Below, piece after piece: positions 56,501-63,195 of a stretch of DNA of 64,000 nt (positions within the stretch are counted from its first letter, which is position 1; each line of letters opens with the position of its first letter). The position numbers were made by a program, and so were the translations under genes. The DNA is taken from positions 1 through 64,000 of the forward strand of contig JBAYVU010000006.1 in assembly GCA_041674385.1 (NCBI GenBank). The letters are read 5' to 3'. The stretch is from JACRAR01 sp041674385. GTDB taxonomy: Bacteria; Pseudomonadota; Gammaproteobacteria; Burkholderiales; Rhodocyclaceae. The notes beneath the pieces were generated by a model. The model saw only the letters and a program-made list of their open reading frames with translations. It searched no databases and was not told the origin of the DNA.

Positions 56501-56575
56501 GTCCAACTCCCAGTGCTGAGATGGACGCTCATACGGGGAGTTCAGAATCGGATGATCGAAGAAAGGGTTCGACAT
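53504..56575 (-). CDS. type III-like restriction helicase-nuclease (Res)
   Basis: A 1023-residue SF2 protein. Walker A LKLATGAGKTTV at about 173-184, DEAHH at 311-315, SATPF motif III, SMLTEGWDANTV and QVIGRALRR (motif VI). The C-terminus has a PD-(D/E)xK nuclease: PDFIVLVDD at about 928 and VVEIKGY at about 951. It resembles the large BPTD_3080-type restriction enzymes. First gene of the operon; paired with Mod it should restrict unmodified DNA, likely phage or plasmid. Confidence 0.92.
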   Translation of the reverse strand: MSNPFFDHPILNSPYERPSQHWELDESGQPTQQILETRRRAEFITPIPKPKKQKKTAKQEGFIFDEGEGLSTKKQQYDPTSIINEVRNHVDTWRALPSPSQWQVTPETARLLQHWRHHGFSGVRPFFCQVEAVETAIWLTEVAPGTKHGKRLLEHLAAANKDANPELMRLALKLATGAGKTTVMAMLIAWQTINAVRRPTSKQFTRGFLICAPGLTIKDRLRVLQPNDPDSYYKDRELVPSDLLDDMGRAKIVITNYHAFKLRERIDISKGGRQLLKGRTGDEIVTTETEGQMIQRVMPDLMGMKNILAINDEAHHCYRERPVEIDDEELKGDDKKEAEKNNEAARLWIFGLEAVNRKLGLSRVIDLSATPFFLRGSGYAEGTLFPWTMSDFSLMDAIECGIVKLPRVPVAENIPGEEMPVFRDLWKNISKDMPKKGRGSNQELDPLKLPTRLQTALQALYGHYEKTFKLWQDAGIKVPPCFIVVCQNTAISKLVYDFISGFQRKNDDGTSTLENGRLPLFRNFDETTGNPLPRPNTLLIDSEQLEAGDALDDKFHDMAADEIERFRREIVERTGDARAGDNITDQELLREVMNTVGKAGQLGGSIRCVVSVSMLTEGWDANTVTHVLGIRAFGTQLLCEQVIGRALRRQSYELNEEGQFNVEYADVFGIPFDFTAKPVIAKPQPPRETVQVKAIRPDRDALEITFPRVEGYRVELPEERLMANFNEDSTLTLTPDLVGPSQTQNAGIIGQSADMTLQHLGDVRSSTLLFHLTQRLLYTKWRDPGEEPKLHLFGQLKRITKEWLDNHLECKGGTYPALLMYQELADMACNKITAAITRQFLGERPIKALLDPYNPSGSTRHVRFNTSKPDRWETSSRHCHINWVVLDSDWEGEFCRVAEAHPKVRAYVKNHGLGFEVPYRYGSETRKYLPDFIVLVDDGKGPDDLLRLVVEIKGYRREDAKEKKSTMDTYWVPGVNHLGTYGRWAFAEFTDVFQMQDDFAKKVESEFNKMIEAAAVETEAQEA

Positions 56576-56713
56576 GGCGATGGCCTACATTTGAGCGCGT
56601 ATGTTGTTGTTTTGGATAGCTGGGCATTGTCCACCAAATGCCTAGCAATAGCCATCAATTATGCATCCTCGATGTTCCGCTAAGGGACAATCAATTAGGA
56701 TCAATTCACGCCC

Positions 56714-57103
56714 TCATGAGCCCCAATGTCCCTCGAAATCGAAGGACAACTGCCGCTGGTGCCGGATGGCCAGCAGGTAAATCGTTCCGCCCATTACCGC
56801 GTAGAGCATCAGGTAATGCTTGAGCACATATTCGCGAATCGCGTCGGTTTCGGGCGTTAGTGCGGTCAGTTTCACTTTCAGTGCAGCAACAGCGTTCGCG
56901 ACCTCCACCGACCGAACGCGCTGTCGAAGAAATGGCCGCCCCATTTCGGGAAACCGCTCCAGATTCGGAATCACAGTCTCCAGCAGTTCATCCAATAGGC
57001 CGTCAAAAGCTTTCGGGGCCTCCGCTTCCGTCAGGAAGCGTTCAATCTCTTCAAGATTGCGCTCAAAGTTTGCGGTGAATTTAACGATCGGCTTTTTTGC
57101 CAT
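56714..57103 (-). CDS. RelE/ParE-family toxin (module 2)
   Basis: A 129-residue toxin: FTANFERNLEEIERFL start, then IREYVLKHYLMLYAVMGGTIYLLAIRHQRQL. It has the same middle insertion as the module 1 toxin. The ATG at 57101-57103 is preferred to the GTG three codons upstream. It follows its antitoxin after 17 bases; a palindrome CACCTG-N6-CAGGTG lies between them. Confidence 0.87.
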   Translation of the reverse strand: MAKKPIVKFTANFERNLEEIERFLTEAEAPKAFDGLLDELLETVIPNLERFPEMGRPFLRQRVRSVEVANAVAALKVKLTALTPETDAIREYVLKHYLMLYAVMGGTIYLLAIRHQRQLSFDFEGHWGS

Positions 57104-57120
57104 GTGTGGCACCTGGTATA

Positions 57121-57408
57121 TCAGGTGCGGCGGCGTTTGATGGCGTTGATCGCACTGCGGGCATCTTTGACCCGACCAGCCGCCACATCCTCAAGCCCCT
57201 TGGCCGCCTCATCAATCAGCAACAGATGAATGCGTTCGCGCTCCAGCTGGTGGTAGTAGTCGAGGCGATTGGCGTCGATCAGCGCGATATAGCTTTCCCC
57301 ATTCTTGGTAATGATCTTCTCAGCACCGCCTTTGACCTCCTCGGCCAGTTCGGAGAAGTTGGCACGCGCTTGAGAGAGCGGAATTACATCGCTTGCGGAA
57401 ATGGCCAT
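57121..57408 (-). CDS. Phd/YefM-family antitoxin (module 2)
   Basis: A 95-residue Phd antitoxin: SDVIPLSQARANFSELAEEV, then ITKNGESYIALID and LDYYHQLERERIHLLLIDEAAKGL. It is highly similar to the module 1 antitoxin along its whole length, so the two modules are paralogues. GAGGAGA ribosome-binding site. Located directly behind the restriction operon. Confidence 0.9.
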   Translation of the reverse strand: MAISASDVIPLSQARANFSELAEEVKGGAEKIITKNGESYIALIDANRLDYYHQLERERIHLLLIDEAAKGLEDVAAGRVKDARSAINAIKRRRT

Positions 57409-57885
57409 GACGATCTCCTCAGTAGCACATATTGTGCATTATCTTGTACATATTACGCGCATATCCAATCGAATGATAGCCCATCGGCGCAGCTTGGCTG
57501 TAGAACCCAATTTCGATAGTCTCGCCTGATTCGCTTGCCACTCCAGGGGGGGCGTGAGTAGTTAGCAATATATTGATTATCCGAGACTATTACGTATTGG
57601 ATTGATAAAATATGCATGCAGTGTCGTAGTCTCGCTGCTGCACTGCAACGCTTCTTGCGATGCGCTATTCAGCAGACACCATGTGTCGATCAGCATCGCA
57701 GCCATTCCCCTCTGAATTCGGTTCGTCACGCATAGGCCAGCGCGTCTAGGGCGTCGCTCGGCCTATGTACCGGCTCTATTGGCACTGCCAAGGGGATGTG
57801 CTGCTCGTTGCCTCACTGCAGGGAGCGTAGAGGCGGTTTTCGTTACCAGAAGGCCGCGATTTCCATCTACACAGGAGCCATCACC
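57409..57885. other. 477-base divergent gap with palindromes
   Basis: Separates the minus-strand module 2 from a plus-strand island operon. GCACA-TAT-TGTGC at 57425-57437 lies 16 bases before the antitoxin start and is its likely operator. A second inverted repeat, CATAGGCC...GGCCTATG, is at 57731-57767. The middle (57540-57625) is AT-rich and could hold promoters. No gene recognised. Confidence 0.45.
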
Positions 57886-58209
57886 ATGAATCCCACTACC
57901 AATCAGCCGTGCTCAGTCATCAACGGCGTACCCAGTAATCAGCTTTTCCCCATCGGCAGACTATTGGCCACACCAGGTGCTATTGACCTGTTGGCCGAAC
58001 GCGGACTATCGACGTTCGAGTTTGTCTCACGTCACCGGCAAGGCGACTGGGGCGATCTCGACGATGAAGACGTTCAGGCAAATCGCGCGGCACTGATTCA
58101 CGGCAGTCGCTTGTTGTCTTCCTACCAGCTCGATGCCAATACCCGGCTTTGGATCATCACTGAAGCCGACCGCTCGGCAACCACATTGTTGCTGCCGTCC
58201 GAATACTGA
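57886..58209 (+). CDS. conserved mobile-island protein
   Basis: A 107-residue protein: FPIGRLLATPGAIDLLAERG, RHRQGDWGDLDDEDVQANRAAL, and a C-terminal TRLWIITEADRSATTLLLPSEY. This conserved type is frequent in integrative elements and plasmids next to RadC-like genes; its function is unknown to me. The upstream part of the frame is not protein-like, so the ATG at 57886 is chosen. First of a plus-strand gene series. Confidence 0.75.
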   Translation: MNPTTNQPCSVINGVPSNQLFPIGRLLATPGAIDLLAERGLSTFEFVSRHRQGDWGDLDDEDVQANRAALIHGSRLLSSYQLDANTRLWIITEADRSATTLLLPSEY

Positions 58210-58241
58210 TCCCGCGTTGCTTACCTAGTGGAGGTTTCATC

Positions 58242-58457
58242 ATGAACGCTTCAGAGAAACAAACTGCCCCACTGACCGACGGTGTTGCCAAGCTGCTTGG
58301 TTCCGACGGCAACGCTTTCGGCATTCTGGGCCGTGTTCGCCGTGCCATTCTTGCAAGCAATCATCCCGAACTGGCGGACGCATTCATGCGCGAGGCGACG
58401 GCGAAGGACTACGACCATCTGCTTGTCACCTGCCAGCGATACGTGACGATTGAGTGA
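58242..58457 (+). CDS. small island protein of unknown function
   Basis: A 71-residue protein with a GGAGG ribosome-binding site. Helical composition (GILGRVRRAILASNHPELADAF, shown in part) and no known motif. It lies between two genes of the same series, 32 and 12 bases apart from them, so it is most likely real and co-transcribed. Confidence 0.65.
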   Translation: MNASEKQTAPLTDGVAKLLGSDGNAFGILGRVRRAILASNHPELADAFMREATAKDYDHLLVTCQRYVTIE

Positions 58458-58469
58458 GGGGGCTATGCG

Positions 58470-59447
58470 ATGACTGTCCATACCTCTCAAACTCGCCAGC
58501 GCAGCAGAAGAAACGACAAGCTGGCTACAGCAGTCGTGCAGTATTCATCGGGAGGGCAACGCGACGCAGCCGTTTGCAGCTATCTCGCCGCTGCTCTTGC
58601 CGACAATACCTTGCGCGCCTATCGCTGTGATCTCAAGCATTTCATTGCATGGGGCGGCACGATTCCCGCCTCCCCGGAATGTGTTGCTACTTATGTCGCT
58701 CGGCATGCGCTGTTGCTATCGAGCGCCACCTTGTCCCGGCGTGTGGTAGCCATCGGTCGCGCCCATTCCGCACGGGGATTGCCATCGCCGACGACCGCGG
58801 AACTGGTCAGAGCCACCCTGAGGGGTATTCGCCGCAAGCGTGGATCGGCCCAGCGTCAAGTCGCGCCATTGCAAAAGGCCGACGTTGTGCGGTTGGTCTC
58901 TGGCCTACAGGGAATACGAGGTGCGCGCGACAAGGCTTTGCTGCTGATCGGTTTTGCCGGGGCATTCCGCCGCTCCGAGCTGGTGTCACTCGATATCGAG
59001 GATGTCGAGTTTGTTGCGGAAGGAGCGGCAATTCGTTTGCGCCGCAGCAAGACGGATCAAGAGGGACGCGGGCGCATTGTCGCCATACCCTATGTGCGTG
59101 GCCGCCATTGTCCTTGCCGTGCCTTGCAAGCGTGGTTGCAAATATCGGGCATTGAAACCGGCCCCCTGTTTCGCGGAGTCAGTCGCCATGATCAGGTGTT
59201 GTCGGATAGGCTGACCGCGCAGTCGGTGGCGCTCATCATCAAGCAGCGCGCGGCAGCCGTTGGCTTCGATCCGAGGCGCTATTCCGGCCATAGCTTGCGT
59301 GCCGGTTTTGCCACTTCGGCTGCTCAATCCGGCGCCCCATCTATGAGTATCCGCGCCCAAACCGGGCACCAGTCCGATGCCACGTTGCAACGCTATATCC
59401 GCAACAGCCAGCTTTTTGCGGACAACCCGAACCGCAAGGTTTGGTGA
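58470..59447 (+). CDS. tyrosine recombinase (XerD-like)
   Basis: A 325-residue recombinase with a SAM-like N-terminal core-binding domain (LADNTLRAYRCDLKHFIAW) and a full catalytic domain: Arg in GAFRRSEL, Lys in RRSKTDQEG, HSLRAGF (His, Arg), GHQSDATLQRYIR (His, Tyr). No arm-binding domain, unlike the P4-type integrase at 36915. It could act on simple core sites such as the dif-like repeats at 43420 and 47142; that link is an inference. Confidence 0.92.
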   Translation: MTVHTSQTRQRSRRNDKLATAVVQYSSGGQRDAAVCSYLAAALADNTLRAYRCDLKHFIAWGGTIPASPECVATYVARHALLLSSATLSRRVVAIGRAHSARGLPSPTTAELVRATLRGIRRKRGSAQRQVAPLQKADVVRLVSGLQGIRGARDKALLLIGFAGAFRRSELVSLDIEDVEFVAEGAAIRLRRSKTDQEGRGRIVAIPYVRGRHCPCRALQAWLQISGIETGPLFRGVSRHDQVLSDRLTAQSVALIIKQRAAAVGFDPRRYSGHSLRAGFATSAAQSGAPSMSIRAQTGHQSDATLQRYIRNSQLFADNPNRKVW

Positions 59448-59595
59448 CCGCGATGCGGCTACACGATCCCGAGTTTGCCGCAGTCGAGGCATCTGTTCGC
59501 TTGCTTAGCTAACTCAGTAGTTCATCCCTGCATTTTCACCCACCGCCCCAGTCCGGCAACCCCCGGCTGGGGCGTCCCTTTTTATGGAGGACAAC

Positions 59596-60033
59596 ATGAG
59601 TGACGACATTCTGATCGAGAAGGCGCTGGAAATTCTCAGTCAGCGCATCCGTGTCACCGATTGCCTTGCTGCTCCCGGCGCGGTACGCGACTACCTGCGC
59701 TTGTCTCTGGCCGGCAAAGAGCACGAAGTATTTGTCGTGATTCTGCTGGATGCTAGACATCGGGTCATTCGCTGCGAAGAACTGTTTCGCGGCACGCTGA
59801 CGCAAACGAGCGTTTATCCCCGCGAAGTGGTCAAGCTGGCGCTCGCCGTAAATGCCGGCGCAGCGATATTCGCCCACAACCATCCCAGTGGCGTCGCCGA
59901 ACCGTCCGCTGCCGATGAACTGCTCACAAGGCAGTTGAAAAGCGCCTTGGCGCTCGTCGATGTACGCGTCCTCGATCACTTCATCGTGGCGGGTGCCGAG
60001 GCGATTTCATTCGCCGAACGCGGCCTTCTATAG
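59596..60033 (+). CDS. RadC-like JAB domain protein
   Basis: A 145-residue MPN/JAB domain with the metal motif HNHPSGVAEPSAAD and the upstream Glu. It lacks the helix-hairpin-helix of chromosomal RadC, as usual for RadC-like proteins on mobile elements. The ATG at 59596 follows a GGAGG ribosome-binding site. JAB proteins are metallopeptidases that may cleave ubiquitin-like tags; no substrate gene is seen. A C39-like peptidase follows after 29 bases. Confidence 0.88.
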   Translation: MSDDILIEKALEILSQRIRVTDCLAAPGAVRDYLRLSLAGKEHEVFVVILLDARHRVIRCEELFRGTLTQTSVYPREVVKLALAVNAGAAIFAHNHPSGVAEPSAADELLTRQLKSALALVDVRVLDHFIVAGAEAISFAERGLL

Positions 60034-60062
60034 CCGCCAATTCTTGTTCAGGAGAACCTACT

Positions 60063-60683
60063 ATGCAAACTTATCGCTGCCATCCTTCGCTGAAGCCAAG
60101 CAGGCTTGGCCCAGTTATCGGCAATATCCCCCTGCATTTGCAGCAGGGAGAGCTCGACGGCGCGTGCGGCCCTCACTGCATGTTGATGGCGCTGATGATC
60201 TTGGGCGTGCTGAAGCGCACGGAATTGGGCAGCCTGCCCAAGGCAAGAAGTCGCTCGTTGTCGCGCCTGTGGTGGATGGCGGAACGAAACTATTTTGAAG
60301 GAACCACGGCTGCCGAACTTCGCTGCATGCTGACACCCTACGAAAAGAGCATCGAGACGCGCGTCCTGAGGAAAAATCAGATTGCTCGCACCGTCCAGGT
60401 CATTGGCGCTTTGGGTGTCGCCATCGTCAATATCCACAATGCTGATTTCAACCATTGGGTATTAGCGGTGGGTACGGGCGGCCATAGCGCAGCAGACGAC
60501 AGTAAGCCGCGCGAGCTATTGATACTCGATCCCGGTTGCTCTCCCATCCCCTTGGCCATCTGGAACGCGACGCTATCGACCAAATGCGATGGTCAGGGTC
60601 GTTACAGCTATGAAACACCGGAAGGCCGCCAACGCGTCTATATAGACAACGTCTTGACCGTTAGGAGTGTGCAGCCAAGCTGA
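60063..60683 (+). CDS. C39-like papain-fold cysteine peptidase
   Basis: A 206-residue protein with a plausible Cys-His-Asp triad: Cys35 in GELDGACGPHC with the oxyanion Gln at 27-28, His131 in FNHWVLAVG and Asp156 in LLILDPG. This matches peptidase C39/papain-like folds. It has no transporter part and no bacteriocin gene nearby, so it is not a normal bacteriocin exporter. Strong AGGAGAA ribosome-binding site. Its neighbours are the JAB protein and a WYL regulator, suggesting a proteolytic defence or mobile-element function. Confidence 0.65.
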   Translation: MQTYRCHPSLKPSRLGPVIGNIPLHLQQGELDGACGPHCMLMALMILGVLKRTELGSLPKARSRSLSRLWWMAERNYFEGTTAAELRCMLTPYEKSIETRVLRKNQIARTVQVIGALGVAIVNIHNADFNHWVLAVGTGGHSAADDSKPRELLILDPGCSPIPLAIWNATLSTKCDGQGRYSYETPEGRQRVYIDNVLTVRSVQPS

Positions 60684-60737
60684 CTGGCAGTTGAGGGGAC
60701 TTGCCTGGTATGTCGCTCGCCGCGCAGAATACGCTTT

Positions 60738-60760
60738 ATGGCGACACGATCTGTCGCCAT
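60738..60760. promoter_or_regulatory. 23-bp operator upstream of the WYL regulator
   Basis: Perfect inverted repeat, ATGGCGACA - CGATC - TGTCGCCAT, ending 20 bases before the WYL gene start. WYL repressors such as BrxR and CapW bind similar palindromes in front of their own genes. Confidence 0.65.
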
Positions 60761-60780
60761 ACTAACGCATCATTCGGAAC

Positions 60781-61797
60781 ATGATTGCCATGCAAGACAC
60801 CTTCCACCGCTATCTCGTCATGTTGATGCTGATTCCGCGTTATCCCGCGAGTATCAGCACCGAGCGATTGAAAGAGAAGCTTGAACAGTTCAGTTTCGAT
60901 ATTTCGCTCCGCTCGATTCAGCGCGACCTCAACAAACTCTCGGTGAGATTCCCCCTTGTCAGTAACGAGGAGAAGCAACAGGGGTGGAGTTGGAAAGAAG
61001 ACGCTGGCCAATTTACCTTGCCGGCACTCGACTCTCAGGCCGCGCTGGCGTTCTATATGGCCAAGCAGCACATCGAGCCGTTACTGCCGGCGAGTACAGT
61101 TGTCCACCTTCAGCCCTGGTTTCTCACAGCCGAGAAGGTCTTGAGCTATGGGGATGGCTTGGCGAAATGGCCGCAGAAGGTGCGTGTATTGCCTCCCGGC
61201 ATTCAGCGTTTGCCGCCGCAGATCAATACTGAAGTGCAATCGGCTGTTTCCGAGGCTGTGTTGCAAGAGAAACAGCTTGAGGTTACCTATCTTGCCAATG
61301 GCGCCGATACGCCTTGGACTCGCACCATTCACCCGCTTGCCCTGGTCGTGCGGGATCGCGTGATCTATCTCCTAAGCGTTTTCGAGGGTCACAGCGATAC
61401 CAGGCAGCTTGTTTTGCATCGCATGCAGAAAGCGACGATTCTCGATGCCCCGGCCAAACGCCCTGCCGATTTCGATCTCGACGCGGCTATTGAGCAGGGC
61501 GAGTTGAGCATGCCGCTCGGCAAGCACCCGATCCGCCTTGAGGCTCTGTTTTCTCGTCACGTCGCCATTCATCTGATTGAGTCTCCCATAGCGCCCGATC
61601 AGACTATCGAGGAGGAAGACGAAGAGGATGTACGGCTGACTGCCACCGTTCCCGATACCTTCGAGTTGCGTCTTTGGCTCAAGTCATTCGGCGACGAAGT
61701 AGCTATCGTAAAACCTGCCAGCCTGCGCCGCGAGTTCCGCGACATGGCGGAAAACCTCGCGGCTTATTACGACATTGCTGCCGAGTCGACCGATTGA
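60781..61797 (+). CDS. WYL-domain transcriptional regulator
   Basis: A 338-residue regulator: N-terminal winged helix (FHRYLVMLMLIPRYPASISTERL, LRSIQRDLNKL), central WYL domain (LEVTYLANGAD, IHPLALVVRDRVIYLLSVFE) and a C-terminal WCX-like extension (LRLWLKSFGDEVAIVKP). Proteins of this type control defence systems and respond to nucleic acid or nucleotide ligands. A palindromic operator precedes it. The ATG at 60790 is an alternative start. Followed after seven bases by a small zinc-finger gene. Confidence 0.9.
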   Translation: MIAMQDTFHRYLVMLMLIPRYPASISTERLKEKLEQFSFDISLRSIQRDLNKLSVRFPLVSNEEKQQGWSWKEDAGQFTLPALDSQAALAFYMAKQHIEPLLPASTVVHLQPWFLTAEKVLSYGDGLAKWPQKVRVLPPGIQRLPPQINTEVQSAVSEAVLQEKQLEVTYLANGADTPWTRTIHPLALVVRDRVIYLLSVFEGHSDTRQLVLHRMQKATILDAPAKRPADFDLDAAIEQGELSMPLGKHPIRLEALFSRHVAIHLIESPIAPDQTIEEEDEEDVRLTATVPDTFELRLWLKSFGDEVAIVKPASLRREFRDMAENLAAYYDIAAESTD

Positions 61798-61804
61798 GGT
61801 GCGC

Positions 61805-62308
61805 ATGGAAGACACAACCGCCTCCACGCTCGAAAACGAAATTATCAGCAAGCACCCTGAACAGTTCCACCGTGGCGAAATCTGGCTAGGCATCGACATT
61901 GGCGATGGATGGAAAACCATCGTCCTCGATGCCTGCCGCCAAGTCCAAGTCACACTCACCGCAGATGAGCTGCACCCGTTCCATTGGACGCAGATTAAGC
62001 AGAAATGGGGGCAGCTCAGGATGTATTGGCGGCCACGAAGCGGGGTCGCAATATGCTGTACCGCTCCCGATGGAATAATCGAGTTCGAGCGCGTTACTCA
62101 ACGTGAAATTAGCACCGGAAATGGCGGCAACGAGATTTCGGTGGCCACCCAAGAGCGAATCCGCGCAATTGTCGATCTGGCGGCCGAACGCGCATCCGTT
62201 ACCTGTGAAATATGCGGTGAAGACGGCCAACTGCGCCATGTGGGTTGTGTCAGGGTGTTGTGCGATGCCTGCCTTCGGAGCAGGTTGCATTCAGTGTCGA
62301 CAAACTGA
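61805..62308 (+). CDS. zinc-finger island protein of unknown function
   Basis: A 167-residue protein. The N-terminal two thirds (GEIWLGIDIGDGWKTIV, WTQIKQKWGQLRMYW) has a beta-rich unassigned domain; the C-terminus has CEICG and CDACL, two C-x2-C pairs typical of a zinc ribbon. The start at 61805 is eight bases after the WYL stop codon, so they are likely co-expressed. No known family recognised. Confidence 0.65.
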   Translation: MEDTTASTLENEIISKHPEQFHRGEIWLGIDIGDGWKTIVLDACRQVQVTLTADELHPFHWTQIKQKWGQLRMYWRPRSGVAICCTAPDGIIEFERVTQREISTGNGGNEISVATQERIRAIVDLAAERASVTCEICGEDGQLRHVGCVRVLCDACLRSRLHSVSTN

Positions 62309-62374
62309 AAACCGCCCCCCTCCCGTCGTACCCGATCAGACCCGATGATGGCGAATAGGATGTATCGCTGATCG

Positions 62375-62731
62375 TTACCCTTGTGGGTGTCGAGCAACGG
62401 TTTTCGCCAGTTCGACGATCAACGTGCGCTGGTCAGGATTCAAATCCAGCAGAAGGCGCCGCAGAACCACCAAAGCCTCGCCGACTTCCGTAGATTGATC
62501 TTCGCTGCCATTGGCTGGCACAACCTCCCTGCCTTCAACGATAGCGTAGAGATCGGTAACCCCGATTTTCAATGCGGCCGCGATGCGCTCCAGAAGATCG
62601 GTCGACAAACGTCGCTCGCCCCGTTCCGCACGGGTAATGGTGCTGGTTTCGACGCCAAGGCTGAGCGCCAACTGTTCCGCAGAAAGGTTCTGAGATTCCC
62701 GAAAAGACCGTATGACTTGGCAGATATCCAT
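62375..62731 (-). CDS. XRE-family helix-turn-helix regulator
   Basis: A 118-residue Cro/cI-type regulator: QNLSAEQLALSLGVETSTITRAE forms the helix-turn-helix (about residues 14-36), followed by a C-terminal helix that may dimerise. It is divergent to the GIY-YIG gene; the direct repeats TTGCC/TGGCAATTG at about 62778-62812 lie between and may be its operator. Confidence 0.87.
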   Translation of the reverse strand: MDICQVIRSFRESQNLSAEQLALSLGVETSTITRAERGERRLSTDLLERIAAALKIGVTDLYAIVEGREVVPANGSEDQSTEVGEALVVLRRLLLDLNPDQRTLIVELAKTVARHPQG

Positions 62732-62850
62732 CCTGCCAATTCTTGCGGCCCAGGCACCTGCTAGGCAAAGACATCAAGGCAAATTGCCTGTATGGCAATT
62801 GCCAATATGGCAAAATAAAGCCATTAAAATTGTCAAATGCCTGGAATCGT

Positions 62851-63195
62851 ATGCCTGAGATCACCACTAAGCAGATTCATATCGACTGGGAAGGGCCGTT
62901 TTCCTATGAACAGCTCAAGACCTTGGACGGAAACGCTGATTACGGCGTATATCAAGTTTATGGTGGTCACCCTGTTTATGGTTCCAGAGTGCTCCTTTAC
63001 ATAGGGAAAGCAGAACAACAAACATTTAGCACGCGGCTTAACCAAGAGTGGTGGGGCGAATCGAACCGCGATGCGGGCAACGTTGAGGTTTATGTTGGCC
63101 GCCTTTCTGGCATGGAAAAGCCAAGACGCCAGAAGTGGGATGAACTGATCGACCTCGCCGAAAAATTGCTGGGGCCTGTCCGAATTTTTGTGTAA
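62851..63195 (+). pseudogene. GIY-YIG nuclease-like gene interrupted by IS256-type element
   Basis: The product shows YGVYQVYGG...LLYIGKAEQQTFSTRL, a GIY-YIG-like start with the second motif YIG, then an Arg in a helix. The frame runs into the end of an insertion sequence at about 63172, so the last eight residues and the stop are encoded by the element; the downstream part (catalytic Glu and Asn region) is separated. The ATG at 62851 begins the protein-like part. The natural product is probably longer. Confidence 0.65.

Noticed and set aside
47309..56575. BREX or DISARM system
   Set aside because: No PglZ, BrxC, DrmA/DrmB or phospholipase-D genes; the Res and Mod architecture is type III-like.
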